From: Patescibacteria group bacterium UBA2023
GTDB lineage: Bacteria; Patescibacteriota; Gracilibacteria; BD1-5; UBA2023
Length of the DNA stretch: 64,000 bases
NCBI GenBank assembly: GCA_002335145.1
Contig: DDBV01000034.1
Coordinates: 18,097 to 82,096 of the forward strand
Direction of reading: 5' to 3'
Below the pieces are notes generated by a model. That model saw only the letters and a list, made by a program, of their open reading frames with translations. It was not told the DNA's origin and made no database searches. Below, one piece after another: positions 39,401 to 52,183 of the stretch. Numbering within the stretch: position 1 is the stretch's first letter; each line of letters starts with the position of its first letter. Made by a program: the position numbers and the translations under genes.

Positions 39401-42400
39401 ATCGACTGAGGGGAGGGTAAAATCGTAACTCCCATCGTTTTCGGTAGATGATGCAATGGTCACCACTCCGGTGCCGAAGTTCGCCCGAATCTCAATGGGC
39501 GTGGAGCTGAGACTTGCTCCAGTGCTGGAGATTTTGCTCGGATCCCATGTTACGCTCATGGTCTGCGTACCGAGATAGATCGATCCGGTCGCGAATGTAA
39601 AGACATCCGATGCGACGATTGGTCCCGATGTATCATGGACGAGGGAGATGCTCGTAGTCGATGTGTTGGCGGTCTTGAAAGCGTTATCGTAAGCGTGGGC
39701 TATGATAGAGTATGCCTGGCCGTCAGCATCCGAGGAAGGAGGAGAAAATGAGTAACTCCAGCTTGCGAATGTGCCGCTCGTAGCGAGCAATTGGCTCGAT
39801 CCGACCCATGCGGATCCATCCCACCACTGTCATCATTTCGTGATTTCAATCTTCACACTCGCTCCTCCAGATCCTCCGTCCGATGCTGTTCCAGAGATGG
39901 AGATCGATGAATTCAGGTAGCCGCCGTCCGCGGTCGATATTGCCACGGCTGGAGCCGTGACATCGCCGATATAGTCGATAGCGTTCGCGGTCGTGGAATT
40001 CCCGGCTTCGTCTATCGCCCGGATGATGAGACGATATGTCGTGCCATCGGTAATATTCGCGAGCGCGATGGTCGAGGAGAGTGATCCGCACGAGAGGTCT
40101 GTGCCGAGTGTCGTACTGTCGGCACAGATCGTATTCCATACGGCCGAGGCTGAGGAGAAATCCGATTCGGCTGAGTTCCAGTATTGGTTCGAGGAGAGGT
40201 TCTGGAGTGTATACGAGACATTGGCGAGATACGTATCAGCCCCGGCTCCAGATACATCGATACCAGAAGTATTGATGTATCGTCCGTTTTGCGGGGTGGT
40301 TCCGCCAGCTCCGGCATAGGTGAGTGTGAGGGCTGGGACGGTTGAATCGATGATCGAGGTTGTGTCCGAAGTGTCTGTCGAGATGTTTCCAGCACTATCG
40401 GTCGCTGTGAGTCGCACGAGGACGTTTGTGGTATTTGCCGACGGGGTTGTCCAGGATTCGGAGCCATCATTGGCAGTAGATGCAGCAATAGTAGCCCATG
40501 TTGATCCGTTGTCGAGGGAGTATTCGAGCTTTATTGGGTCCGTTGCTAAGCCTCCGGCATCTGTAATACTTCCAGCGTCCCATGTGATGGTTGTGGCGGT
40601 CGCTCCCTTGAGGATCGTTGCTCCGTTTGGATAGGTCAGGGTATTATTCGGGACATTCGGGCCGGTCTTGTCGATACTGAATATATCAGAGAGTGCCGTC
40701 GTACTGTTCTTGGCATTATCTCGTACGATCATTCGGAGCTGGTAGTCCGCACCGCTCGACAGAGCAGAAATATTCCAGCTCATGGATCCGGCGTTCGATC
40801 CTGTCCCGATCACCGTCCAGCTCGTGTGGTCGCCAGTCGAGTAGGCGAGCTCTACCGATGCCAGACCCCCAGCATCCGCAACGCTCGATGTATTCCAGGT
40901 AATTGTCTTTTCCGTGCCTCCCCAGACGCTTGAGCTCGTGGGTGCCGTGAACGGTGATGAGGCGGTCGGTGCAGTAGAGTCCATGGTCGTGGACGCTATG
41001 ATTGTGCCAGTTCCTCCTCCGGATGTATTGGTGGCAGTGAATTGTGCCTGACGGACGCCATCCGAGACCGATCCGCCAAAGCCGGCAACGAATGAATAAG
41101 TCGCAACACTGCTCGAATAGCTACACGTGACACCTGTGGGAGGCGCAGCGCACGAGACGGCCGTGAGCGATCCACTTCCCGAAAGGGCGGAGATATTGAG
41201 CCAGATATGGCTTGCATCGCTCTGAGTAATGGCCGCCGATACCGTGATCGCGTCACCCGACTTGGCATATCCCGTAGAGGAAATGGTCGTATCCGTAACG
41301 CGTGCATCGGAGAGGGCGGGCACGGCGGTATTGACCTCGAAATCATCGCACGCGCTCGCGGTTCCGGTGTTATCCATGTTGTCGGTGGCTGCAACCTTCC
41401 ATGAATAGGCGGCAGTATCTGCGGGGAGGGCGGATGAGAGTGCAATGCTCGTGCTCGCTCCGGTCTGCGTCCGTATGGCGGCTCACTGGCAGCCCGTACC
41501 AGAGTAGACCGAGAGCGAATAGTATTTTACTCCCGATCCGTTCCCGGAGTCGTCCGAAGCTGCGCTCCAGGCGAATGTGGGAGAGAGTGTCGATTCGAGT
41601 GTCTTGGGTGTTTGGGTGGCGGCGGCTGGGCCAGTGTTGTCGAATTTTATCCCCGTGATCGTACTCGATGCCGCGGTATTGTTCCCATTGTCCGTGGCGG
41701 AGATATAGACCGAGTATGTCGCGCCGCTCACGAGGCTCGCTCCAGTGAGCGAAACAGTCATGGTCTTCGCTCACGAGCTCGCGTTCGCGGCAGATGTGAT
41801 GGTGGAGTACCGGGGAGATCCCGCATCTGCACTGCCGGCAGTCCGCGTGAAGACATAACGGGTCGTTCCATCCGTCTTCATCGCTTCCGCGAAGGTGTAG
41901 TTGAAGGCGAGGCTTCCGGAATAGTATCCTCCGTACGAAGAGACAGTACCAGTAGAGAAGGCCGTGATGGTCGGAGTCTGGCCGTCAGTAATGATGAGGC
42001 TTCCGGATGAAAAGGCATTGTTATACCCCCCGCCCGATGCGTGGAGGCTTCCGGTCGCGACCGCGAGAGTTGTTCCGGTTGCCGCGAGGTTCGAGAGTGC
42101 CGGGATAGTGAGGTTGATCTTGGTTCCATTCACGCTCGCGACGGCCGTGGCAGTCTTGCTCACGCCCTCAACCGTATAAGTAATGCCCGTGGCAGTGTGG
42201 GTAGAGAGGGTTGTGTCGAGCGTTGCATCGGTCGTGATCTGGAGATTCGTATCACTTGTGAATTTTGCCGAGAGGACCGTAGGATTCTGTACCGTGTCTC
42301 CTGTGAGAGTTGCATTGGCTGAGCATCAGGCGGTGCCGAGGATTCCAGGGGTACTCATGATGGCAATACATGCCTTGTACGATCCTCCGGAGACGAGCGT

Positions 42401-44218
42401 GGTATTGGTGGAATCCTTCGTGATGGACGAGCTTCCCGACCACGATGATGTGGACGAGGGAGAATAGATAGCCAGCGGTGTGTGGGAATTTGTATCGAGC
42501 GTCGTGGAAGACGGCAGGATATATATCCGGTAAGATTCGAACGCCGAGTAGGCTGCCGCATCGGTATTGTCCCACGCTACGAGCAGATCCCGTCCATCGA
42601 GTCCATTGTAGTCGCTATCGCCATCGGAGAGTCCTGTCACTTTGCCGACCATGGAAGGCGGGGGAGTGGTCTTCGTCACGCTTGTTGACCCGGACCCTAC
42701 GTTTTCCGCGTCATCGAAACAATAGAGCTGCACGGCGTTGCTTCCGTCCGACATGTGGGCGTTGAGGACGGTCGCATTGATGCTTGCATTGGCAGTGGTG
42801 GCTCCTGTGGCCTCGAGTGTTCCGGATCATGGGGTGCCGCTTCCGGCGATTTCCACCCGGTAGGTTCCGTTTTCACTACACCGGAATCACGCTGTGGCAT
42901 TGCCGGTCGTGACGTTTCCTGGGGACATGCTGATGCTCGAGAGTGTCGGGGCGGACGTGTCTTTGGTAATCGCCGTGTTGGCCGATCCGATCGTTCCCGC
43001 GGTACTCTTTACGCAGACATAGATCGTATTGCTTCATTCGGAGAGATTTGAAGCATTGATTGTATATCCGGTCGAGGTATTCGCGACATAGCTCCCCGAA
43101 GCGGTCCAATCCTGCACGATGGTGCCTCCGACACATGATCCATCCGATCCGATCGCGACTTTTACGGTTCCATCCTGTGATCCCGAGAATGTCACGGTGC
43201 TCGTGGGGTTTGTGGATCCGCCAATCACGGAATCCGAAACGCTTGCAATGGAGACGTTCGGAGCGGCGGGTGCTGCAACGGTGAGAGAGAGCGTTGTTTT
43301 TTTGTCTTCATCATCGAAGGTGGTATTGGAGTCGCTCGGAGTATCCACATTCCCATCTTCGTCCGTGGCGGTGATATGGGAGTTATCAAATGAGTAGCTC
43401 CCCACGGACGCGACTGTTGTGAGTCCGGTTTTCTTGAATATGGCCGTGAGTCCATCTCCGGCACAGCTCTCGTAGGAGAGGGATTCTGTCGAGGAGAGGC
43501 CGAGCTGGGAGAGATTCGCTGTCACGGTACCGCCATCGATATTGGTACAGCCATTATAGTCTTTTACCTTCGCGACAAAGTTGAACGATTCCGCTCCGGC
43601 TCCGGATACCTGGGTCGTGACGGAGTTGTCGGAGCTCTTCTCAAAATAGTAGTCGGTCACGTGCGGACGGACATTAACGTAGACCGTTTGTGAAAGTGTA
43701 TTCGATCCGGCGAATCAATCGGCCGAGATCTGTGATGAGACCGTGAACGTGTAATCGGAGAAGTCGGACGGAATTCCGATACCAACGTAGTAGACCTGAA
43801 AATAATCGTACGTCTCGGAAGTAGCAGCGAGAGGGATGGAGTTATCGTTCGGGGGGTTGAAGTCGAGTGTCGAGACATCGCTTCGTATGAGTGTCTCACC
43901 ATTGTAAATATCCACAGTCCCCGGATTCACGTAGGTGATATCGGTCGAAGAGAATGTGAAATTCATGGCGACGTTCGTGGCGGTTTCGTCCTCGTTCATT
44001 CCTGCTGCGAGTATTTCGAGTGTGGATCCTGGTGTCGCACCGAACGATCCAGAGTACGTGGTTCCATTGTACTTGATCGAAAGCTGATAGAGTGTGAAGT
44101 ACGCTGCATCCGCAAACGGCGCGAATACTGCCTGCGAAACGATCGCGATGGCGGAAAACGCGGCGAGTGCTTTTCTGAGAATCGATGGTTGTACAATCAT
44201 TGTGTTCGACGAAAACAT
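36485..44218 (-). CDS. Giant secreted surface protein, 2577 aa, Ig-like repeats and lamin-tail domain
   Basis: One continuous frame with about 15 TGA codons (two adjacent at 39830-39835) and no TAA/TAG. N-terminal signal peptide (1-38, ...APFADAA). Ser/Thr/Gly/Asp-rich beta repeats with Ig/Fn3/cadherin-like character follow. Residues about 1648-2170 hold five units of 104-110 residues, each starting with a DxDxDG-type calcium loop (DRDADGQID, DDDTNGVFD, DSDSNGKID, DGDGDGRVD) followed by ITMSEP/VRFSEA. A lamin-tail domain (about 2170-2310; VVINEIMWSQTGSSASQYIE) and a beta-sandwich C-terminus follow. No sortase LPxTG or final membrane span is seen, so anchoring is unknown. Strong Shine-Dalgarno AAGGAG 4 nt before ATG. 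Likely adhesin or host-contact protein. Confidence 0.92.
37700..39280 (-). repeat. Five tandem calcium-loop/Ig-like units in the giant protein
   Basis: Each unit begins with a DxDx[DN]G loop and a Ser-Glu-Ala/Pro strand; starts fall near residues 1648, 1752, 1856, 1964 and 2065 (the last is degenerate). Spacing is 104-110 residues. Similar to SbsA-type Ig-like modules. Confidence 0.75.
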
Positions 44219-44237
44219 AATACTCCTTCTTTCATTG

Positions 44238-44265
44238 ATGGTAGGGAAAAATCCCGAGAAATCAA
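44238..44265 (-). promoter_or_regulatory. Candidate promoter of the giant surface protein gene
   Basis: Minus strand TTGATT (44265-44260), 16 nt, TACCAT (44243-44238), followed 12 nt later by the Shine-Dalgarno. A consensus TTGACA lies at about 44311-44306 but has no well-placed -10. Confidence 0.45.
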
Positions 44266-44336
44266 GGGGTTCTCCCCATGTTCCTGTATGAAATATTTTT
44301 TGTTGTCAAGGGATGATTGGAAGGCTCTGAAAAAAT

Positions 44337-44370
44337 GAAAAAATTCCCCCGGATGATTCCCTGGGAGAAT
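44337..44370 (-). terminator. Rho-independent terminator
   Basis: Minus strand ATTCTCCC...GGGGGAAT (one G-T pair, 12-nt loop) followed by a T-tract, 15 nt past the TAA of the 1647-aa gene. Confidence 0.6.
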
Positions 44371-44385
44371 AGTTTTTTTGAATGA

Positions 44386-47300
44386 TTACAGACTGTTCGG
44401 CAACGCCGCGGTCGCAATGACTCCTCCTGCTGGCTGGGTACCGAGTCCCCCCACGCGCGTACCGGTGGCTCGGAAATAGACGTTCGCCGCATTCGGCATG
44501 GTCGCGTTGAAGGCGATATTTCCATTCTCGAGGAGTGTTGCTCCTGCCACGTCTGTCCACGGACCCGTGGGGCTCGAGGCCATCTCGAGCTTCGTGAGCG
44601 ATCCGAAGGGCTTGGAGTAGGTGAGTACGAGACCTGTGTATGCCTTCGCTTTGGTGTCCGGTGTCTCTCCCACGAACGATCCCGGGCCGGTGATTTTGGT
44701 GGCTTCGAATGCGATCGTCATGGACGTGGTTGTGCTCGATCGTCCGTGCGTCGGGTTTCATCCTGCCCATTCGACCGTGTGATTCCCATCGGACCATCCA
44801 CTCGAGTCGATTGTTGTGCTAGTGTTTCCGGTCGGGAGATCGGTCCACGCGCCTCCGTCCACCCGTACGGAGAGATATTTTGCGTTCGTGGGCATGCTCG
44901 CGCTCACAACGAGAGATGACCCGCTTGTAATATCGTCCCCATTGCTTACTCCGAGGTCGCTTCCGCTCGCGAGATCGAGAGATCCCGGTGCAGCACTTAC
45001 GGCAGCTTCGGGCGTGGAAAAACTATCCACATCAACCGCACTCGAGAGCGAGCCGTCATCTCCGATACTGTATTTCTTGTAGTCTGTTTCGGGTGAGAGT
45101 CCCGTCACACTCGCGGACGCGCCCGTGGTATTGCCGGAGAACGATGTTGTCGCACCACTCGCATCCTGTCCAGCCTTGATCTGGGCAACATTCGGAGCGG
45201 TGGCATTCGCCGGAAGAACGACCCAGTAACTCCGGACGGTATCGCCGTTCGGATCGCTGTTGGAGAAGGCGATGGTCGCGGTAGTGCCGCTGTCTCCTGG
45301 TGTTACCGTGGCACTGTGGGTGGGTGCGCTGTTGGGAATGGCATCGGTAGCGAAATCATCTGTATCAATTTCACCGAATTGTGTCCCATCCCAGGAGACC
45401 GATACAAGCCGGTATCCGGTGGAGGCCGAGAGTCCGTTGACACTTGGAGCACTTCCACTGAGTGTTCATTTCAGTGATACGAGAGTGCCGTTTGCATCCT
45501 GTCAAGCCTTGATCTGTTCGGGACTTGGCTTTGTTCCTCCGGATGGGAGTATTACATAGTAGACGGTTGGAGTTCCTCCGTCATCGCTCGCCGAAAGCCC
45601 GAGCGTGACACTCTCATGGTTCGTGGATGTGACAGAAACTGTATGCGATGGTCTCTGATTTTCCGGCGTCTCCACATGGGTAAGTTGGGAGATTTTTTTC
45701 GCGGATTCCGATTCCTTGTTCTTCGCATCCGTGAGGACGACTCCGGTTGTGTACGATGTCCCCGCGGATTTGCCGGAGATCGCCGATTCGAATGCCCACT
45801 TGCCGTCCGTGTTCTTCACGAGTTTCACTTCCGTTCCCTTCGCTATGATCTCGGCGACCGTCATCGTAGCGGCCCCCGGATCGCTCGATTCGAGCGTGTA
45901 GATCCACGCCGATCCAGACTCGCTCGACTGTCCTGCTACCACGTATCCGGATGTGGAGACTCATGAGACCGAGAGATCTCCTACGAACGTCGGAGCCGGA
46001 TTTTCGGTGATTGTGATGGTCTTACGCTCCGTACGGACGAGTCCATCGATGGATGGATGGGTCAACGTGAAAACGAAGACGTATTCTTTCGGGCTGAGTT
46101 TCCCTGTGTAGTCGATCGTTGAGAGACCGTTTTCATCGGACGTCGCATCGAATGTAATCGATGTTCATTCTACCGCCACATGCACTTTGGTTTGTGCTGT
46201 GTCGGTCTTGATCGCACAGGTCTCAGCATCAGCATCGCATGTGATGGACGAGAGGGTAGGGGCGGTCGTTGTGGCGGCTACCGTGAGTGAGCCCATTGGG
46301 GTGGCAGTCTTGGGTGTTCCGTTCGGACCAACCGTTATGGCGTACCCATAGTACGTCCCGGCTTGGGTGAAAGAGATTGTTCCACTTCCGGTTTTGTTAT
46401 TCGTCGAAAAGTGTGTAGAAGCTCCGGCACCCGTGCCATTCTTGATGGCCGATACATTCGAGAGATCCGAGAGCTCCTGTGCGAAGTAGGCAACATACAC
46501 GGTCGCATCCGGCCCGGTAATTGTCGCAGTACACGTCCCGGAGAGCGAGTTTGCATTGAGCATACAGCTCGGCGTTCCGTCGAATTTCGAGAGCGAGAGC
46601 AGCGTTACGCTGTTGCCAGTGGCCTCGTTTGAGGGTTTTCCTTTGGCATTCTCCACGAACGTCACGACCGTCATATCCATGCCGTCATCGCCAGTAATCG
46701 TTGCCGCTCCCGCGCCGTTGGCATCGAGCTTCACGGGGAGGTATTCCCCGATTGTTCCAGCCTTGATAGCCTCAAGTTTTATTGCTTTGATGTCACCAGG
46801 GGAGAGCTTCTTTCCGCGTACTATCGCCATATGAGCGACTCCGCCCCCGGCGTTTTTTGCCGAGACGGCGAATGTTGCGGATTCGGTCGTGACGGTGCCA
46901 TCCACGAACTCCGCCTTCGAAATTTCCGGCGCAACATCCCCGGCGACATACTCCGCTACCATTTTTCGCACGTCCGAGATCGAGATATTTCCCGATGCCA
47001 CCTGGTTGCGGATCTGTAAATAAAACTCGTGCGGAATATCGTTTACGTTCACGCTCCTGGTTTCAAGCTTTGTCGATCCCTCGGTAGAGTTGAGTTCGGA
47101 GACGGAATTTTCTCCATCGGTTTCGTTCGTCCCGAGAGAATACTTCCCGGCAGGAAGGCGTCGCCCGGACGAGGAGTAGAATTTCACCAGTACATTGCCC
47201 TGATAGACGCCGAAAAATTCGCTGACACTTGCGGGAGCGACTATGTCGATCGAGGCAATTACTCGCCCTATATCGAGCACTCCGGCTACGGGATACCCCT

Positions 47301-49329
47301 TCTCATCGTAGAGAATATCTTTGAAGATGCCGTTCTTGATGAGGAGTTCACGCACGCGAATCTCTTCGTAGGTCTCGTGGGGATTGATCGGAAGAGCATC
47401 GCGCGCAATACCGAAGTCTACCAAGCGATCCATACTGAGGGTATTCTTCTTGGTCTGGACGTAGCGGCTCTGCGTATCTGAAGCGTGTTCCTGTACGAGG
47501 TATGGCGGAGTCCACTCACCTTCACCAAAGAGTCATGCCTTCGGATCCGTGGGAACATACGTCTGTCCTCGCATCATAATCCCTACGGAGGCTGCCATCT
47601 TCTCGCCCTTGGTCATTTCGACTCCGATACTCGGCCCGACAACGAATGAGCCGTCTCCCGCCGCATCCCACTCGATCGAGATTTCTCCGTGAGCGCGTCC
47701 ACGCTCGGCTCCTCCAGAAAATACTGCGTGTACGCGGGGATCCAGACGCAGACGGAAATCAGCTCCGATCGAAGGACCAACGAGGATCTTGAGTTGCTTG
47801 ATGAGCTCTTTCTCGATTACGGTCACAGATACTCCCGCGCGGATTCGCGCTTCAAGGTATTCGGTGATATAGAACTTCGCACCAGTCTCAAGCATTGCCT
47901 TATTTGCACGTGCGAGCGCGCGTTTTACGAGACCGGCTTCGATCCCGTCATCGAGTCGCAAGACGTAGCGTCCATCCGAGAGCTCTTTTCTCGCCTGATG
48001 GGCGACTGAAAGCGTCACAAAGATATTCTGCACGAGGTCCGTGGGATTTTCCGCGGTCTTGTATATGTATTCAATTCCCCCAAGTTGTTGGCTGACCCGG
48101 GTTCGAATGGTTTTATCGATCGTCGCGAGTTTCGATACGAATTTCACCATATCGCTGATATTGGCCGCCGTGAGGTATATCTCACCACGCTCTCACACGG
48201 TGAATCCCAGTCGTGCCGCGAAATTCCTGAATCCCTGGCTATCGATCTTTGCTCGGAACGCGATACCGAGATCTTTTGCCTCGTTCATGTAGGCGATCAC
48301 TCCCGCAAGCTTCCATACCATGTTCACATCCTGCCCCTGGAGTTTGGCCTGTACGGCCGCGTCTATGATCACTTTCCACTGCTCGTCCGTCATGCTTGCG
48401 CGCAGGCTCGGATTGACAGAGTCGAGGCGTTGTTTTGGTGCTTTATCGGAGTCCGCACTCGGCATGGAGAGGCCGGTTCCAGCGGTTATGTTCCATTGTC
48501 GTCCATTCGCATCTGTCCCACTCATGCGCGCACCGCTCGGATTTACGGTAATCGGACTCTTCGGAGTCGCGCCCTGTTTGGTGGCGGAGGCGGGTGTATT
48601 TTCATTCTTCCCGCGAGGTACTTGGGGGAGGGGCTTCGGAGCGTCTTCCCGACCAACGTAGACGGGGGTTTGTTTCTTGAACCCTCCTCCTGCTTCCGCC
48701 GCGCTAACCGATCCGCCCAGTACTCATACGAGGACAGTCCAATGAACGGCCCAATTAAACCATGAGTGGTTCTTGAAGCACTGACGGAGATATTCAAGCG
48801 GCCGCCATGACGCGATTGTTCCGGCACTCATCCTCGTATTTTCCGCAGCAAAGAGCACGTCGGTTAAGCCCTTCACTTCCTTGGTGAATGGATACTGTGT
48901 CAGGAAGTTGTCGGGTGCGGTATCCTCTGAGGTCTGGACGTGCGTCTTTACGAGATTTGCGTACAGAGAAAGTGTTGTATGATCGTCCTGTACGTGTTGT
49001 GCGAACGTCTTTCGATCGATTCCTGCGCATGCCGAACGGGTCCAATGAGATTCTCCCACATGCGCTTCGATCAGGCGGAGTCCGAGATGTATCAATGATC
49101 GTGTAACTTTCGAATCATTCGACGTCCGGGCGACGCGTATGATCCGATCGAGATCCTCCGGATGCGCTATCTCCTCTGGTCGCGCGGATTCAAGCTTCTC
49201 CACGAAGTGACCGAATGCGACAGGATCCGAAACGGACGGTTGCGCATCGAGCATGTATGCGAGAGATGCGAGCGACCCGGTATCGTTGGCAGGATCAACG
49301 GAAGCGCGGGTGGTCGGGTGCAGTGGCAT
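44386..49329 (-). CDS. Giant membrane-anchored surface protein, 1647 aa
   Basis: One frame with eight TGA codons. Residues 1-185 form a soluble helical domain (LDRIIRVARTSNDSK type) that has no export signal. A hydrophobic segment with signal-peptide character follows at about 191-213 (WAVHWTVLVGVLGGS then AAEA), so the N-terminal domain is probably cytosolic and the rest exported. Next come a linker, a helical region of about 180 residues (SKLATIDKTIRTRVSQQLGG), and beta-rich Fn3/Ig-like modules including two copies of PxxxQIKAGQDAxG (about 1270 and 1370). It is followed by its own terminator and then the 2577-aa protein gene. An internal start at 48831 would give a normal signal peptide but would leave the upstream coding sequence unexplained. 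Confidence 0.88.
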
Positions 49330-49386
49330 GATTGGAATGATGAGGCGCGGACAATCTGCGTGTTAACGCACAAGAAGATGAATATA

Positions 49387-51984
49387 CTAGTCGGACGGTA
49401 AGAGTCAAGTTTCGGAGGCGAGCGGATTCCCCCCCGGGGTGTATTTGCGCGCATAGTAGAGTGCGCTCGCGATTCCATCTCGGTCCATCGAGCCTATTCG
49501 CACACCCATGCCTCTCGGACTCTGCGATATCGGCGGAACGACCGTCCACCCGTCTTTCCGGCATTCGATGGCGTAGGATGCATCATCGATACGCACCACC
49601 AAAACTGGCGCATCGAGATTGCGGTCGAGCGCGAATCGTCTCGTGAGAGCTTCTGCATTCTGGGAAAAGAGTCAACGAGTGCTTCCTCCAATCCCCTCGA
49701 TGGAGATGTTTCCAATGTAGGATTCGCTTCGTTTGTTGCGAGTGATTTCTTTCTCGTTCATGATTTCATTCATGATAACGAGTTGTATGGAGAGGAGTTC
49801 GTTCCTCTGGCGTAGTACGTCCGTTTCGAGACTCTGAGCGTCCTGATTGAGGCGCGTATCTGCCCCCGATACGATATTACCCTTCAGATGTCCGTAGACG
49901 ATCATGATCGCATCGCGCAATTCACGGCGTTCCGTGTCCGACTTGGTACGCGGGTATCCCGGCAGTGACTGTCCCATCATGACGGTTGTCGCGAATCGTG
50001 CCACATCGAAAGCGGTTTTCTTCTCGAGCGCGCGCTCGAGCTTCTCCATATCTACGCGTGGATATCGCTGGGCGTACTTCTGGAGAACCCCCCCATAATA
50101 TATGACACCACTGTACCGTTGGGCTTCCGTGAAAAGCTCCATGCGACCTTGCGGACTCTCGAGATCGAATCCTGATCCAAGAGTATCACTTGTCGCCAGA
50201 GTGGTAGCAGGTCGAGAGGTCTGAGCATAGTGTCCGTACATGCGTCCATTGAGTCCGGCGAATGAGCCGATGGCGTTTTGTGCGATGCGGGCATCGACAC
50301 TCCCATCCCTGCGTTCGCTCACTCCTGTGCGAGAGGCCGTTTCGATATTTTCTTTCAGTTGCGTATGGAGTGCTAACAGAACATCCTGCAGCTGCTGACG
50401 CTCGGCGTCTGACCGAGGGGATGGGTACCCCTGCGGCGCACGTCCGAATGCTGCAGCATTCGCTATTTCCGAGATCTCGAAGATGCTCTTCGCTCGAAGT
50501 GAATGTTCGAGCAAGCCCATGTCCACACGCGGATAGCTGGATGCGAGGCTCTCCAGAATCCCTCCATCATATCTCTGTCCGTTGACGAGAGTCGTTCCGA
50601 TTGTGCGCATGCTGTCATGCGCCACTGTTTCAAGGAACGCAATCATGCGCGCGGAAGTTTCGGTATTCACCTGGCTATCTCTCGAAAGTTTTATAAACCA
50701 GTCTCCCACGATGCTTCGGGAATCCGAGATCAGCCGGTCCTTTTCTCGCAGGAGATCGGGAATATCTTTTGTCAGAATGGTCTTTGTGAACGCCTCCCAG
50801 TCGATACGGATCTCATCATCGCTGCGGTTCTTGAGAACTCGGAGGTGTTGTTCAAGTCGTTGTCGAAGAATTTCCGGATTTACGTGGCGTCCGCGGTATT
50901 GCGCGAGAAATTCCGGAGCACGCGTTCCTTGTAATTGCGCTTCTCTCTCTCGTGCCGTGATTCGGTGGGTATCTCCGGCGTTATCCGTCTGAGAAATCGA
51001 TCTGAGGAAAGTCTGACGGAATGATTCACTGACGAAATCCGTTACTGGAATGGAAACGCCGAATTCGCGCACGATTCTTCCGAGCATTTCGGAGACAGGC
51101 TTGCCGGTGCGCGCTCCAACGATTTGCAGAAGCATCTGGATCTCAGTATTGCGTAGAGAGAAGAGTCCGCGCACGTACCCGAGATCAGCAATGGAGAAAC
51201 GTTGCCCCGAGCGAATGCCTCGTTCGAGGGATTCGAGTGCGTGTCCGAAGAGACTGTTGCTCGCGAGTAGGTCGCGTTCCATCTTCGGCGTGACCGGGTA
51301 TCCCGGAATGAACAACTGGTAGTCGTGCATGCGTTGTCGGCGGAATGCCCAAAAACGCTGTATTGTTTTCGGTCCCAAGTCTCCATCGTTCTCAGTGTGT
51401 CCGATTGCCTTTTGGAATGCCTTTCCGAGTGCTGTATCGATCGTCCCGATGCGAGCCTTTGTTGCGTTCCAAGACTGGTTTTCATCTCCGAGCATCTCGG
51501 CAATGAGCTCGACTTCCCGGTGAGAGAGCGTGTGTCCGTTGTCGGCGAGCTTCTCGGTATTTCCGAGTACATCGGTCAGGACGGCCGAGAGGCTCGCGTA
51601 CTGATTTCGAGATTCCGGAAGCTGCTCTACTGCCTGTTCTTGTGTTTGGGGAGCGCGGTTTTTTCGAGCATTGTAATACGCCCAAAACTGCGCGTAGGTC
51701 CCGGACCCCATAACATTGTCAATTTCCCTACCGCTTTCCCGTCCGTAGAGGATTTGTTGGAATTTTCCGGTGATTCCTCGGTCGTCTCCCGCATGGTCCG
51801 AGAGCGTCGCGAGTTTTGCACGAACTTCGTTCGTGTATTGCTGTTTATGCTCGAAGAATCGGGCGATAGCATCGAGCTCCTCGTCCGATAGGTCGCCATT
51901 CGCGAGGATATTTTGCAGAAACGATTCGAAGTCGGGCTTGCCCGTCTGGAGATACTGGGCTTCGAGTTCACGGAGAGAGGACAT
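49387..51984 (-). CDS. Large cytosolic-type protein with internal duplication, 865 aa
   Basis: No signal peptide or membrane span. Two segments of about 85 residues are clearly duplicated: YDGGILESLASSYPRVDM and onward (about 485) and YYGGVLQKYAQRYPRVDM and onward (about 625), each followed by a GYP..[SR]..D.ER..L.D motif. Two short regions resemble peptidoglycan-binding modules (GTYAQFWAYYNAR, DGDLGPKTIQRFWAF). TGA=Gly at 49672 and 49405; the true stop is TAG at 49387, 57 nt before the 1647-aa gene. The ATG at 51984 was chosen; an in-frame TTG lies two codons upstream. Possibly a partner of the downstream surface proteins. Confidence 0.82.
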
Positions 51985-52086
51985 GTCCAAAGGGATGAAG
52001 GTACTGCTTTGATTCTATCACATACTTGTATGACACGCAAAAAACGCTTCATTCCTCCACATTCTCCGTATGCAAGAAGAAAAAAA

Positions 52087-52114
52087 TTGATTTTCATACA
52101 GTAGATTGTATACT
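52087..52114 (+). promoter_or_regulatory. Promoter of the AbiEi-like gene
   Basis: TTGATT (52087-52092), 16 nt, TATACT (52109-52114) in a 200-nt AT-rich gap between divergent genes. An inverted repeat AGTA-ATTAAA-TACT just downstream (about 52122-52136) could be an operator. Confidence 0.65.
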
Positions 52115-52183
52115 AATCACACAGTAATTAAATACTATTTCATATAGTGCTTGATTGGCTTTAATTAAATGAAAAACTAGAAA

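Noticed and set aside
44306-44311. Consensus TTGACA as the main -35 box of the giant surface gene
   Set aside because: No acceptable -10 box lies 15-18 nt downstream; TTGATT-16-TACCAT nearer the start fits the local pattern better.
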